Below, piece after piece: positions 40,054 to 48,952 of a stretch of 64,000 nt of DNA. The notes under the pieces were generated by a model. That model was not told the DNA's origin, made no database searches, and saw nothing but the letters and a program-made list of their open reading frames with translations. Position 1 is the stretch's first letter, and each line of letters starts with the position of its first letter. The DNA is taken from contig NZ_PGFH01000002.1 of the NCBI RefSeq assembly GCF_002797685.1, positions 558,001 through 622,000 of the forward strand, written 5' to 3'. Source of the stretch: Salinibacterium amurskyense. Lineage in GTDB: Bacteria; Actinomycetota; Actinomycetes; Actinomycetales; Microbacteriaceae. The position numbers and the translations under genes were made by a program.

Positions 40054-41658
40054 CTAGCGCTGCGCGATCTGCAGCGCGGCCGACACCGCCCGCGCCTGCT
40101 CGAGCGCCGTCGCGACGGGAGTCACGACGTCCCGCTGCACAACCTCAGTCACCGCGGTGAGAAGTCGGCGGCGAGCACGGCGGCGGCGGCCGGCAGCGGC
40201 CACAGCGCTCAGCGCGGCCGACAGCAGACCAAGCACGATGCCGACGAGCACGGCCGCAATCAGCAGCAGTGTCGGTATCGCCCACCCGGTGAGCGGACCT
40301 TCATCGACAGCGGGGAGCGGGAACGCCGGCAATCCGAACGTCGGCAGCAGTGCTGCACCCACCAACCACAGCGCTCCGCCCAATCCGGCGATCGTGGCGA
40401 TCCACTGCACGATGCCCACGAGCACCCACCACCACGAACCCTTCGCGGGCAGAGGCGTGCGGGCGATGGCGAGATCGAGCGTGGCTGGCAGAGTGCCGAG
40501 AGCGTGCTCCGCGGTGGTGCGCGCGGCAGCCCGCCACGGTGCAGAAACTCCCGCGCCGGCTTCGTCGGTGAACGTGCGAACGGCCATCGACATCCGAGCC
40601 TGGGCGCCGGCGCTCAGCAGCGGCATGCTCGTGCGATGCACGTCGGGGTCGTCGCCACGACGCTTCGGCCCGAGGCCCAAGCGGGTGAGGGGGTCGGCGC
40701 GCAGACGACCGATCCAGGAGACGAGCGGCCACCCGGTGGCTTGCCCGGAACGTTTGCGATACGAGCGGGCAACAGCGGATGCCACGATGTCAACGCCCGC
40801 GGCCGTGCCGACCTCATCGCGCAGTCGAGCGGTGCTCTTCGCGCTGACCTTCTGTGGGGAACCCGGATCGTCGATGCGCGCAGCGATGGTCTGCACGTCA
40901 GCGCTGAGCCGCGCATCCCGCACCGCCTTCGACGCGGCAAGGTCGCCAATGGCCTGACGCAACGCATCAACACCTTCGCCAGTGCGGGCGCTCACGGGCA
41001 GCACGCGGGCGCGCGGAAGACCGTCGCGTTCCACAATGGTCTGCAGCGACGTCACGACGGCGGCACGATCATCCGCGCTCAGCAGATCGACCTGGTTGAG
41101 CACGACCAGAGTCACGGCGGCGTGCTTGGCGTGAGGCGCGATGAACTGCGCGTGCAACACATCGTCGGCATACTTTTGCGGGTCCACAACCCAGATCAGA
41201 GCATCCACTTGACCCGCAAGACGTTCGGCGACAGCACGATTGCTGGCCTCCACAGAATCGACGTCGGGCAGATCGACAAGTACGAGCTTGCTGGCGCGAG
41301 AATCAAAGGGTGTCGATCGCTCAACCCGTTCGCGAACCTCAAGCCAGTCGAGTAGTTCGCTTGCGCCGGCGGCCTCCCACGTCACAGCGAGAGCCTGCGA
41401 GGTAGTCGGGCGGCGAACGTGCGCCACCGCAACCTCGTCGCCCACAAGAGCGTTGACCAGGCTCGACTTGCCCGATCCGGTAGCGCCAAAGACGCCAACC
41501 ACGGTGTGTTCGGGGGAGCGGGAACGGCGCGCTTCGGTCTGCGTCAGCAGGGCACGGGCATCGTCGAGCACCTCGGATGGGATGCGACCGGCGCCCGCCT
41601 CAGTGACCGTGCGCAGCGCGGCAATCCTCTCGTCGAGGCTGGGCTTGGCGGCGCTCAC
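40054..41658 (-). CDS. Dynamin-like/Era-type GTPase with C-terminal membrane segments
   Basis: 534 residues. GTPase motifs: G1 GATGSGKS (58-65), G3 LVLVDLPDVDS (DLPD in place of DxxG), G4 VLNQVDLL (NQVD), G5 VSARTGEG. Residues about 410-485 hold two membrane segment pairs (WWWVLVGIVQWIATIAGLGGALWLVGAALL and IPTLLLIAAVLVGIVLGLLSAAL), with helical regions on both sides. It overlaps the upstream GTPase gene by 4 nt. Paired bacterial dynamin-like proteins (for example Streptomyces DynA/DynB) act on membranes at septa; a similar membrane-remodelling role is inferred. Confidence 0.8.
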   Translation of the reverse strand: MSAAKPSLDERIAALRTVTEAGAGRIPSEVLDDARALLTQTEARRSRSPEHTVVGVFGATGSGKSSLVNALVGDEVAVAHVRRPTTSQALAVTWEAAGASELLDWLEVRERVERSTPFDSRASKLVLVDLPDVDSVEASNRAVAERLAGQVDALIWVVDPQKYADDVLHAQFIAPHAKHAAVTLVVLNQVDLLSADDRAAVVTSLQTIVERDGLPRARVLPVSARTGEGVDALRQAIGDLAASKAVRDARLSADVQTIAARIDDPGSPQKVSAKSTARLRDEVGTAAGVDIVASAVARSYRKRSGQATGWPLVSWIGRLRADPLTRLGLGPKRRGDDPDVHRTSMPLLSAGAQARMSMAVRTFTDEAGAGVSAPWRAAARTTAEHALGTLPATLDLAIARTPLPAKGSWWWVLVGIVQWIATIAGLGGALWLVGAALLPTFGLPAFPLPAVDEGPLTGWAIPTLLLIAAVLVGIVLGLLSAALSAVAAAGRRRRARRRLLTAVTEVVQRDVVTPVATALEQARAVSAALQIAQR

Positions 41659-43415
41659 GAGTTGTCTCCCGCCGCACGCGCGACATCATCGAGCAGGGCT
41701 TGCGATTCCCGTCGCAGCGAATCGGGAGTCGCACCGAAACGCAGCGGCTCCAACGCGACAGTCAACCGGGCGATCTCCGCATCGAACAGAACACGAACGC
41801 GCGCATGCAGGTCCTCGCGGGCCTCGCTCGCGAGCCGGCGCACGGCATCCTCACCAAAGATTGTTTCGAGCAGCTTCTGGCCGAGCACCGCCGAACCGCC
41901 CGCAATGGCAATCTCGCCCCCGGTGAGACCACCGGTCGAGGCGAACACCACGATCATGAGGGCGACCGTCACAACGTTCAGGCCGAGCGACAGAACGCGA
42001 GCCCGGATGCGCTTATCTCCCGCATTGTCGTGAATGAGCTGCATGAGCGCACCCTGCCATTCGCGAATCATCGCGGTCGTCGCCTCGGGCAGTTCTGGGC
42101 TTTCGCTGGCGAGTTCCGGATGCCGTTCAGCGATGGCCTTGCCGGCCGCGCTTCGTTCGAGTCCGGCCCACGCTGCCGCAGCAGCGCGCCCCGCTTGGTC
42201 GACGATCACGGTCTGCAGCCCGGTTTCGATTTGGGTTTCGACTTCCACCACGGGGCTGGGTTTGCCGGTGATCCAGGCAGTAGCGCGGTCGCGGGCCGCC
42301 GAGAACCACGAGTCAACTTTTCTGAAGAAGTCGGAGGTGCCCACAAAGTCTTGCCAGCGGGCGAGCACTTCGCCGCGCATGAGGGCACCGTTCTGGGTTG
42401 CGGCATCCACGGCTTCGAGCGCGGCTTCGTAGTGCGCAGCGGCGGCAGCGCGCGCAGCGTCGAGCCAGTCGAGTTGCTGCTGACGGGCATCCGCAATCAC
42501 GACCACTTGGCGGTCGAGCTCGCTAATCGCGCCGCTAAGAGTGCGCGCTGCAATGCGGGACCGTTCGGCACGGTCGCCGGCGATGGAACTCAGCCATTCG
42601 CGCGGGCGTTCGACGGCGCTGGCAGGCAGCATGCCCAGTTCGTCGAGGCGCTGTTCTTCGATGGAGAAGATGGGAGCGTCGCTGAGGCCGCGGTCGGTCA
42701 GCATCGACTGCAGGTCAGGAAGAATCTCAGCGAGCGCGCCGGGGGGCACTCGGTTGAGCACGATGCCGACGGTAATTGACCGGGCGGCGGCGCTTTCGAG
42801 AAGGCGCCACGGCACGGCGTCGGCGTAACGGTTGGCGGTCGTGACGAACAACCACAGGTCGGCAGCCGCGAGAAGTTGGGTGGCGAGGGCGCGGTTTTCG
42901 TCGGCAACCGAGTCGATATCCGGAGCGTCGATGATCGCGAGCGAACGGGGAACACTCTCGTGTTCGAGCAGCATGAGCTCGCCGATGCGTGACTCTTCGG
43001 GCGCATCTCCCGCGCTCGAAGCGGGCGTTCCGGGAGCGCTGATGTGGCCGCGCACGCGCGCCAGCCCGGGAAGAATGCGGTCGCTCGCGAACCATCCCGC
43101 ATCCACGGGAGCGTGTACCAGAATCGGCTGACGCGTTGTGGGGCGGATGACGCCGGCCCGAGTTGTCGCGACGCCCAGAAGCGCATTCACGATTGTCGAC
43201 TTACCCGAGCCAGTGGAACCACCCACCACCGCCAGCAGCGGTGCATCGAGGTCAGCCAAGCGGGGGCGGATGTAGTCGTCAATCTGGCGGACGGCGGCTG
43301 CGGCGGCTTCGCGCTGCGTTACAACACCGTCGAGATCAAGGGTTAATCCAGCATCCGCAAGAGACGCCCGCAGGCGCTCAAGCGAGAGGATCGCGGGCGC
43401 ACTGTTGTCGGTCAC
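41655..43415 (-). CDS. Dynamin-family GTPase-like protein with membrane segment
   Basis: 586 residues. G1 GGSTGSGKST (65-74), switch Thr in RPTTRQPI, G3 IIDAPDIDSV (DAPD), and a G4 position VLNRVPPG, in which the usual Asp of NKxD is missing. The middle is helical and rich in Ala, Glu and Arg (coiled-coil stalk-like), and a hydrophobic segment lies near 470-500 (VLSLGLNVVTVALMIVVFASTGGLTGG). GTG start. Together with the overlapping partner gene it looks like a heteromeric dynamin pair; the missing G4 Asp suggests altered nucleotide specificity or a regulatory subunit. Confidence 0.78.
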   Translation of the reverse strand: MTDNSAPAILSLERLRASLADAGLTLDLDGVVTQREAAAAAVRQIDDYIRPRLADLDAPLLAVVGGSTGSGKSTIVNALLGVATTRAGVIRPTTRQPILVHAPVDAGWFASDRILPGLARVRGHISAPGTPASSAGDAPEESRIGELMLLEHESVPRSLAIIDAPDIDSVADENRALATQLLAAADLWLFVTTANRYADAVPWRLLESAAARSITVGIVLNRVPPGALAEILPDLQSMLTDRGLSDAPIFSIEEQRLDELGMLPASAVERPREWLSSIAGDRAERSRIAARTLSGAISELDRQVVVIADARQQQLDWLDAARAAAAAHYEAALEAVDAATQNGALMRGEVLARWQDFVGTSDFFRKVDSWFSAARDRATAWITGKPSPVVEVETQIETGLQTVIVDQAGRAAAAAWAGLERSAAGKAIAERHPELASESPELPEATTAMIREWQGALMQLIHDNAGDKRIRARVLSLGLNVVTVALMIVVFASTGGLTGGEIAIAGGSAVLGQKLLETIFGEDAVRRLASEAREDLHARVRVLFDAEIARLTVALEPLRFGATPDSLRRESQALLDDVARAAGDNS

Positions 43416-43563
43416 TGCTTAAGCATGCCGGGTGCCGGGCCAGTTCGCTAACTTTTGTTGCATCGATGGGTGCATGTCGTGGGCGACCGGCACCGGGCAT
43501 GGTCCGTTTGGCGGCCCCGTTCGTGGGGGCGACAGCGCTTGGGGTTCGCGCCATACTGATTTC

Positions 43564-44301
43564 ATGACGAATACTTCGATGCCTGACTCGACGCCGCCAC
43601 CACCTCCACCAGTGGGGCCGCAGGCGCAACAGGCACCGCAGAAACCGCCCGCTGGGCTAGCGATCACAGGATTCGTAGTCGGACTCGTCGCATTTTTCTC
43701 AGGTTGGGTCCCATTTATGGGCTTCCTTTTGGGCGCGGCAGCGATAGTAGTTTCCATATTCGCATTGAAGAAGCAACAGAATAAGGCGCTGTCGATTATT
43801 GGAATGGGGCTTGGAGGCCTCGCCGCTCTGACCTCGTCCATCACGACAATTTTGTTGATCGTAGGGTTAGCTTCGACTCCAAGTTCGCAGAGCTTCGATT
43901 CTGAGCTGGAGCCCGTTGCTTCGCCTTCGGCGTCGCCTACTTCGACGCCAACTGCAGAAGTCGAGCCGACGCAGACGCCAGAGCCCGTTGCGGAGCCTGA
44001 TAAGCCAACACTCACGACTTCGCAATCTAACGCGGTGCAGTCAGGCGAGTCGTATCTGGACTACACAGGTTTCTCCCGCTCAGGTTTAATCGATCAGCTG
44101 GAATACGAGGGGTATAGCACTGCAGATGCCACGTTCGCGGTTGACTTCATTGCTCCGGATTGGAACCACCAGGCAGCTGTCACAGCAGAGGCATATCTCG
44201 ATTACTCATCGTTCTCGCGTCAAGGGCTTATCGATCAACTGATCTACGAAGGGTTTTCGCAAGCTCAGGCTGAGTACGGCGTCTCCGAAGCCGGTTATTG
44301 A
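43564..44301 (+). CDS. DUF4190-like membrane protein with two C-terminal Ltp (host cell surface-exposed lipoprotein) repeats
   Basis: 245 residues. Pro-rich N-terminus, two membrane helices in a DUF4190-like pattern (LAITGFVVGLVAFFSG, GFLLGAAAIVVSIFALKK, then GGLAALTSSITTILLIVGLA), an extracytoplasmic Ser/Thr/Pro/Glu linker, then two repeats of about 48 residues (SYLDYTGFSRSGLIDQLEYE and AYLDYSSFSRQGLIDQLIYE). The repeat matches the Ltp family (PF07553), named after a Streptococcus phage lipoprotein that blocks phage DNA entry; in actinobacteria it is common at the end of surface proteins with unknown role. ATG 43564 chosen; a longer frame from 43432 has no support. Confidence 0.8.
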   Translation: MTNTSMPDSTPPPPPPVGPQAQQAPQKPPAGLAITGFVVGLVAFFSGWVPFMGFLLGAAAIVVSIFALKKQQNKALSIIGMGLGGLAALTSSITTILLIVGLASTPSSQSFDSELEPVASPSASPTSTPTAEVEPTQTPEPVAEPDKPTLTTSQSNAVQSGESYLDYTGFSRSGLIDQLEYEGYSTADATFAVDFIAPDWNHQAAVTAEAYLDYSSFSRQGLIDQLIYEGFSQAQAEYGVSEAGY

Positions 44302-44413
44302 GCACGTCGGTCTGCCACACTCGAACGATGAAACGATCGATCGTGTGAGCGTTCCGCTCAGACGCGGCACTCGTTTTCCTCCAGATGTGGAGATCGGTGC
44401 GCTCGAGGTCGCG

Positions 44414-44451
44414 TTTTAGCGGCGACTTGTGCGCATCGGCCGCCGCTAAAA
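44414..44451. terminator. Bidirectional stem-loop between convergent genes
   Basis: Perfect 11-bp inverted repeat TTTTAGCGGCG / CGCCGCTAAAA with a 16-nt loop, between the Ltp-repeat gene (plus) and the esterase gene (minus). The A/T ends lie inside the stem, and no separate U-run follows. Confidence 0.55.
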
Positions 44452-44472
44452 CTCGTGTAAATGGAGAGCTCG

Positions 44473-45801
44473 TTAGCCGCAGCTGCCGGTTTTAATCCAG
44501 CTATTAGCGGAGACTTGCGAGAGGCTCGTGATCGTCGCATCGCCCTGGCCGAGGTAGCTCAGCGATCCCTTTGCGTAATACGGGTTGTAAGGATTGACCC
44601 CGTAGGCGAAGGCTCGCCCCGCCGCCGCATGTTGGGCATTGGTCGCAGTGAAGCACGTCACAGGTTCAGGATCCGGCGTGGGCGTTGGCGTTGGCGTCGA
44701 GGTGGGAGTCGGCGTGGGGGTGGGCGTCGGCCCCGGCGTGCCGGTCCGGTCAACGCGACGGTTGTTGTCGAAGAAGAACTCGGTCACGTACGCCGGGTAG
44801 TCAAGGCTGTTCGCGTTGATGTACGTTCCTCCCGTGCCTGCGCCCGCCGGCCAGTTGTGGCCGAGATTCGAATTCTGAATCACCGAAACCCGTGGCCCCG
44901 CGGCATCCGAATAGAGGGTGCCCAAGCCGGCAGTGTTGTTGCCTGCCAAACCGCTCAAACTAAACGTCGACGTGCTGGATGCCCCGTAGATGCCGGCCAT
45001 GATCTGGCCATTCAAGGTGTTGTAGCCAGTGGAGACGGTGGAGTCGTTGCTGCCGTAGATCACCGAGGTGAGTTGGGTCGAGAATGCAGCTGAATTCGCG
45101 CTACCGAAACTGGTGCACGTGTTCGTACCCTGCGCCTTCGATACGGCGACACTCGAGATTTGGCCAGAAGTGGTGCCCACCGTGGGGCCGGCGTTGATGC
45201 CCATTCCCGCAAAGACGTCGGGGGCGAGGCATCCCATCACCATGGTTTCTCCGCCACCGGATGACAACCCAGAAATATAGACCTGGTCGGCATCGATTCC
45301 GAGAGAAGCCCGCGCGCTCAACGTTGTGGCGAGGTTCAGCAGATTGTCGTCATGCCGTGCAGGGTTGCTGCGGGAGTGGTTGGAGTCGTAGTAATCCCAG
45401 CAGCCGAACACGACGCCGCCGTTGGGCGCATCGGGGAGGGCGACGATCATTCCGTAGTCTTCAGCGGCGGCTACCCAGTTGGCGTTCGCTTGGAAGTCAC
45501 TCGCTTTCTGGGCGCAGCCGTGGAGGCTGATCATGAGGGCGCGTCCGGCCGGCAGTTCAGCGGCAGTGGATGGCGTGTAGATGCGAGTGCTCATCCCGGC
45601 AACCGTTTCGGTGCTCCACGTGCCCGGAACGGTGTCGGAGCCGCCGGGGTCGGACGAGTTGCTGCACCCCGGAAGCATCTCGAAACCGGGTGGACACGTG
45701 ATCGCTTGGGCCGCGAATGGGGCTCCCGCCAGCGTGGCGCTAACGAGGGCGAGAGAGGCGAGTGCTGCCGGGATGGTGAGCCGGCGTTTAACAGTGGACA
45801 T
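44473..45801 (-). CDS. Secreted PHB depolymerase family esterase with Thr/Pro linker and C-terminal binding domain
   Basis: 442 residues. Signal peptide (MSTVKRRLTIPAALASLALVSATLAGAPFAAQA). The catalytic domain has the oxyanion region MISLHGCAQKASDFQ, the lipase box GLSSGGGETM with the nucleophile Ser, and a C-terminal His in NLGHNWPAG. A threonine/proline linker (PTPTPTPTPT style) leads to a small C-terminal domain (CFTATNAQHAAAGRAF...) like the substrate-binding domains of extracellular poly(3-hydroxybutyrate) depolymerases; feruloyl/acetylxylan esterases share this fold, so activity on plant material is also possible. ATG 45801 is set by the GGAGG upstream. Confidence 0.87.
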   Translation of the reverse strand: MSTVKRRLTIPAALASLALVSATLAGAPFAAQAITCPPGFEMLPGCSNSSDPGGSDTVPGTWSTETVAGMSTRIYTPSTAAELPAGRALMISLHGCAQKASDFQANANWVAAAEDYGMIVALPDAPNGGVVFGCWDYYDSNHSRSNPARHDDNLLNLATTLSARASLGIDADQVYISGLSSGGGETMVMGCLAPDVFAGMGINAGPTVGTTSGQISSVAVSKAQGTNTCTSFGSANSAAFSTQLTSVIYGSNDSTVSTGYNTLNGQIMAGIYGASSTSTFSLSGLAGNNTAGLGTLYSDAAGPRVSVIQNSNLGHNWPAGAGTGGTYINANSLDYPAYVTEFFFDNNRRVDRTGTPGPTPTPTPTPTSTPTPTPTPDPEPVTCFTATNAQHAAAGRAFAYGVNPYNPYYAKGSLSYLGQGDATITSLSQVSANSWIKTGSCG

Positions 45802-45945
45802 TCGGAATACCTCCGCACGTCGCAACGCGGTCTTCGCTCCGTGCGTCATTGCGCGGATGTCCCGGCCGCATTGCGCGCCGCGACAAAACCGCGACGCTGA
45901 CGGCAGCCGCCGTCGAGCGACGCACCGTCAGAATCACCGTACAGT

Positions 45946-45971
45946 GAAACCTGAATCATGTCTCAGGTTTT
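45946..45971 (-). terminator. Stem-loop downstream of the LAXTG surface protein gene
   Basis: AAACCTGA / TCAGGTTT perfect arms with an 8-nt loop, about 70 nt after the stop codon at 46040. The rest of the gap 45802-46039 shows only the esterase leader. Confidence 0.45.
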
Positions 45972-46039
45972 CCACAAGTCGCGTGATGGGGAACGCAGCG
46001 CGGGTTCGCGGGGGACTCGTGTTGCTGTTGCTGTTGCCG

Positions 46040-47563
46040 CTATCGCTGCCGGGCGGTGACGCGTCGGCGAAGCACGAGGAGAGCGAAGCCGGCCATGAGC
46101 AGTATTGCGCCCACTGAGAGGTGGGGCGTTATCGCAGAACCCGTAGCGGCGAGCGTGGCGTCAGTTGCTGGGGCATCAACTGTCGCGGGCACCTCTGTCC
46201 ACGTCGCGATCAGCGTCAGCGATGCGGTCACCGGATTGGTGAAGTCGTAGGCGGCGCCGCTGACTGTCCAGCCGGCGAACGTGTAGCCGGCGCGGGTGGG
46301 GTCGGCGGGTGCGGTGAGGGTGTCGCCGATGGCAACGAACGCGGTGTCGGTTGCCGTTCCGCCGACCGCGTCAAAGGTCGCGATGCGCACGAATTCGACA
46401 CTGATCTGACCGCCGGTGCCAACAGTGGCGGTAGCGGCCGTATAGCCGATCCCTGCCGGAGTCGTGGAATTGGTGATGAGAGCACCATTCGGGTCTCCAC
46501 CATTAGTAGCTGCCCCTGGTGCGCCGATGCCGTGAATGTCGAGTACTCCAGAGGAAGAGCTACCCTGGCCGCCGCCGATGCCTGCGCCTGAGTTGTCGCC
46601 GGTAGCGGTGGTGGTGCCTCCGGTGAGAATGGTGGTGCCGCCGTTGCCCTGATATCCGCCGCCGATGCCCGCGCCACTGCCGCCTCCGGTTGCGTCTAGC
46701 GTGCCACCGCTAACGGTCGTGGTGCCGCCGTCGCCTCCGTCTCCGCCGCCGATGCCTGCGGCCGCGAAGCCTCCGATCGCGCTGATGGTGCCGCCGCTCT
46801 GAGAGGTGGTGCCGCCGTTGCCGTAAAGGCCGCCGCCGATGCCTGCGCCTCTGTTGCCTCCGGTCGCGGTGATGGTGCCGCCGTTGGTGGTGGTGCCGCC
46901 GCCGCCGTCGTATCCGCCGCCGATGCCTGCGCCGTGGTAGCCGCCGGTTGCGGTGATGGTGCCGCTGTTGACGGTGGTGGTGCCGCCGTCGCCTTCCTGG
47001 CCGCCGCCGATGCCTGCGCCGTGGTAGCCGCCGGTTGCGGTGATGGTGCCGCCGTTGACGGTGGTGGTGCCGCCGTCGCCTCCGTCTCCGCCGCCGATGC
47101 CCGCGCCGGAGCGGCCGCCTTCTGCGGTGATGGTGCCACTGTTAACAATGACGGAGCCGCCAGCGTTGCCTTCATTGCCACCGATGCCCGCACTGTACCG
47201 GCCTCCGGTTACTGTGAGCGTTCCGCCGCCGGTGGCAACGATGGTGAGGGTGGAGGTGCTGGGAACCTCGATCGCCGCCAGAGAGTCAGGGACGTCGCTG
47301 TTGATGGTGAGGTCATGCCCGTTGAGATCAAGCGTGATCGACTCATTCGCTTTGACCGCTAGTGATCCGCCTGTCGGAGCAACGATATCGGCGTCGAGGT
47401 TGACGGTGTCGCCGTCTAGAACAACAGCGAACGCGTTTGACAACTCGCTCCAACTGGTGACGGGGAGCGTTGCGGCTGTCGCCGGAAGCGCGCCCGCGAC
47501 AGTCAAGGCAAGCGCAAGGGCGACAGCGGTAACGCTAGGCAGGACTTTGGGGCGAGGAATCAC
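46040..47563 (-). CDS. LAXTG-anchored surface protein with 29-residue Gly-rich beta-helix repeats
   Basis: 507 residues. Signal peptide at the N-terminus (LPSVTAVALALALTVAGALPATAA). Residues about 100-335 hold eight repeats of 29 residues with the core GTITATGG..GAGIGGG..GDGGTTTVNG, which suits a right-handed beta-helix. Then an InlB-like repeat near 385-445 (ending RAGYTFAGWTVSGAAYDFTNPVTASLTLIATW), and a sorting signal: LAATG (from residue 471), hydrophobic stretch, RRRVTARQR. LAXTG is the motif of class E sortases. GTG 47563 is preferred (CGGAGA upstream) over the TTG at 47614. Likely a wall-anchored adhesin-like protein. Confidence 0.85.
   Translation of the reverse strand: MIPRPKVLPSVTAVALALALTVAGALPATAATLPVTSWSELSNAFAVVLDGDTVNLDADIVAPTGGSLAVKANESITLDLNGHDLTINSDVPDSLAAIEVPSTSTLTIVATGGGTLTVTGGRYSAGIGGNEGNAGGSVIVNSGTITAEGGRSGAGIGGGDGGDGGTTTVNGGTITATGGYHGAGIGGGQEGDGGTTTVNSGTITATGGYHGAGIGGGYDGGGGTTTNGGTITATGGNRGAGIGGGLYGNGGTTSQSGGTISAIGGFAAAGIGGGDGGDGGTTTVSGGTLDATGGGSGAGIGGGYQGNGGTTILTGGTTTATGDNSGAGIGGGQGSSSSGVLDIHGIGAPGAATNGGDPNGALITNSTTPAGIGYTAATATVGTGGQISVEFVRIATFDAVGGTATDTAFVAIGDTLTAPADPTRAGYTFAGWTVSGAAYDFTNPVTASLTLIATWTEVPATVDAPATDATLAATGSAITPHLSVGAILLMAGFALLVLRRRVTARQR
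46560..47224. repeat. Tandem 87-bp coding repeats (about 8 copies)
   Basis: Seven full units (one is 84 bp) and a partial eighth; several neighbouring units are near-identical at DNA level, the third and fourth most of all. They encode the GTITATGG...GAGIGGG repeat. The unit length is a multiple of three, so recombination between copies would change protein length in frame. Confidence 0.85.
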
Positions 47564-47788
47564 GGTAGTTCTCCGGTTGGTTGAGTCGAGGAGCTGCACG
47601 AGATGTAATCCCAAGCACGAAAGGCTGACGCTATCAGGCGCAGTCCCACCCCCGAGCCGTTTAGGCGGAGATCGCTCTTCTGGGCGCCCACTTCGGAGGC
47701 AAGCTGCGCACCTGGGCCTACATCTGTTCGAGTCCTAGACTGGTCGAGGCCTGCACCGCCGCAGTCCTCCCCAACGAGAAGGATGCTT

Positions 47789-48829
47789 GTGTTCCCCACC
47801 ACGTTCCCGGCCCCGATCATTCCTGCAGCAGACTCCGTTCCAGCACTGCGCTGGGGCATCATGGCTCCCGGTGGAATCGCCGCGACGTTCGCGGAGGCGG
47901 TGCAAGCGCACACTGAGCAGAAGCTCGTGGCCGTGGCATCCCGCAGCCTCGGCCGTGCCCAAGACTTTGCGAACACCTGGGGTATCGAGAAGGCCTACGG
48001 TGACTATGCCGAGCTGCTGGCCAACCCCGACATCGACGTGATTTACATCGCCGCGCAGCAGCACGTTCACCGCGATCTAGCGCTGCAGTCGATCGCTGCG
48101 GGCAAGCACATTCTGGTGGAGAAGCCGTTCGCCATGACCGGTGCCGAAGCGCGTGAGATTGTGGCCGCTGCCCGGGCCGCCGGGGTGTTCGCGATGGAAG
48201 CGATGTGGACTCGCTACCTGCCCCAAACCTCAATCATCAACCAACTTGTTGCCGATGGAACCTTGGGCGATATCCACCTCGTCACCGCCGATCACGGCCA
48301 GCGCATTCCTGAGGGGCACCGGGTTCGCTCGCTTGACAGCGGGGGAGGAGCCCTGCTCGACCTCGGCATTTATCCGATCGCCTTCGCGTCACAGATTCTG
48401 GGCGCGCCTTCTGCCGTGCACAATGTCGGCTCGCTCATCGAGAGCGGGGTGGATGCTCAATCCCTTCTTACTCTCAGTTACAAGAGCGCGGCTCAGGCCC
48501 AGCTCAACACCACGTTGCTCGCGCGTACACCCATCACGGCATCCGTCGCGGGCACCGACGCCCTGCTGGAGGTCGGCAATGGCTTCTTCACGCCCACCTC
48601 GCTGACCCTCTCGAAGCCCGGCTTCAACGGCGAATCAATTCACTGGAAAGACGAGACGGGTGTGGTTGGCCACCGCGGTCTCAGCTACCAAGCCACGGCG
48701 CTCGCCGGATTTGTGGCGCAGGGTCTCACCGAGTCGCTGGTGCACTCGCTTGACGAAACCGTCGCCATCCTCGACACGATTGATTCGGCTCGCTGGCAAC
48801 TCGGTTACCGCTTCGGCTCCGAACAGTAA
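47789..48829 (+). CDS. Gfo/Idh/MocA family oxidoreductase
   Basis: 346 residues. Rossmann NAD(P)-binding domain (LRWGIMAPGGIAATFAEAV, VAVASRSLGRAQDFA), the signature DVIYIAAQQHVHRDLALQSIAAGKHILVEKPFAM with the catalytic Lys, and a C-terminal alpha/beta domain (GGGALLDLGIYPIAFA). Relatives oxidize sugars, inositols or dihydrodiols (trans-1,2-dihydrobenzene-1,2-diol dehydrogenase subgroup). The GTG at 47789 is preferred because AGAAGGA is 5 nt upstream; an ATG at 47783 lies on top of that site. No operon partner. Substrate unknown. Confidence 0.9.
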   Translation: MFPTTFPAPIIPAADSVPALRWGIMAPGGIAATFAEAVQAHTEQKLVAVASRSLGRAQDFANTWGIEKAYGDYAELLANPDIDVIYIAAQQHVHRDLALQSIAAGKHILVEKPFAMTGAEAREIVAAARAAGVFAMEAMWTRYLPQTSIINQLVADGTLGDIHLVTADHGQRIPEGHRVRSLDSGGGALLDLGIYPIAFASQILGAPSAVHNVGSLIESGVDAQSLLTLSYKSAAQAQLNTTLLARTPITASVAGTDALLEVGNGFFTPTSLTLSKPGFNGESIHWKDETGVVGHRGLSYQATALAGFVAQGLTESLVHSLDETVAILDTIDSARWQLGYRFGSEQ

Positions 48830-48952
48830 AGCGATGGGCGCGGCCGACGCTGCGCCCGCTAACCATGTATCGCAGACTGCGATTACGCTACTAGAACTCG
48901 ATGTCTACGCTTGTAGCCCGTCGAGCAGTGACCCCACGCGATCGGAGATCTC

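Noticed and set aside
46560-47224. Regularly spaced repeats that could suggest a CRISPR array
   Set aside because: Repeats are directly tandem, 87 bp, in frame with a secreted protein and have no unique spacers; no cas genes are nearby.
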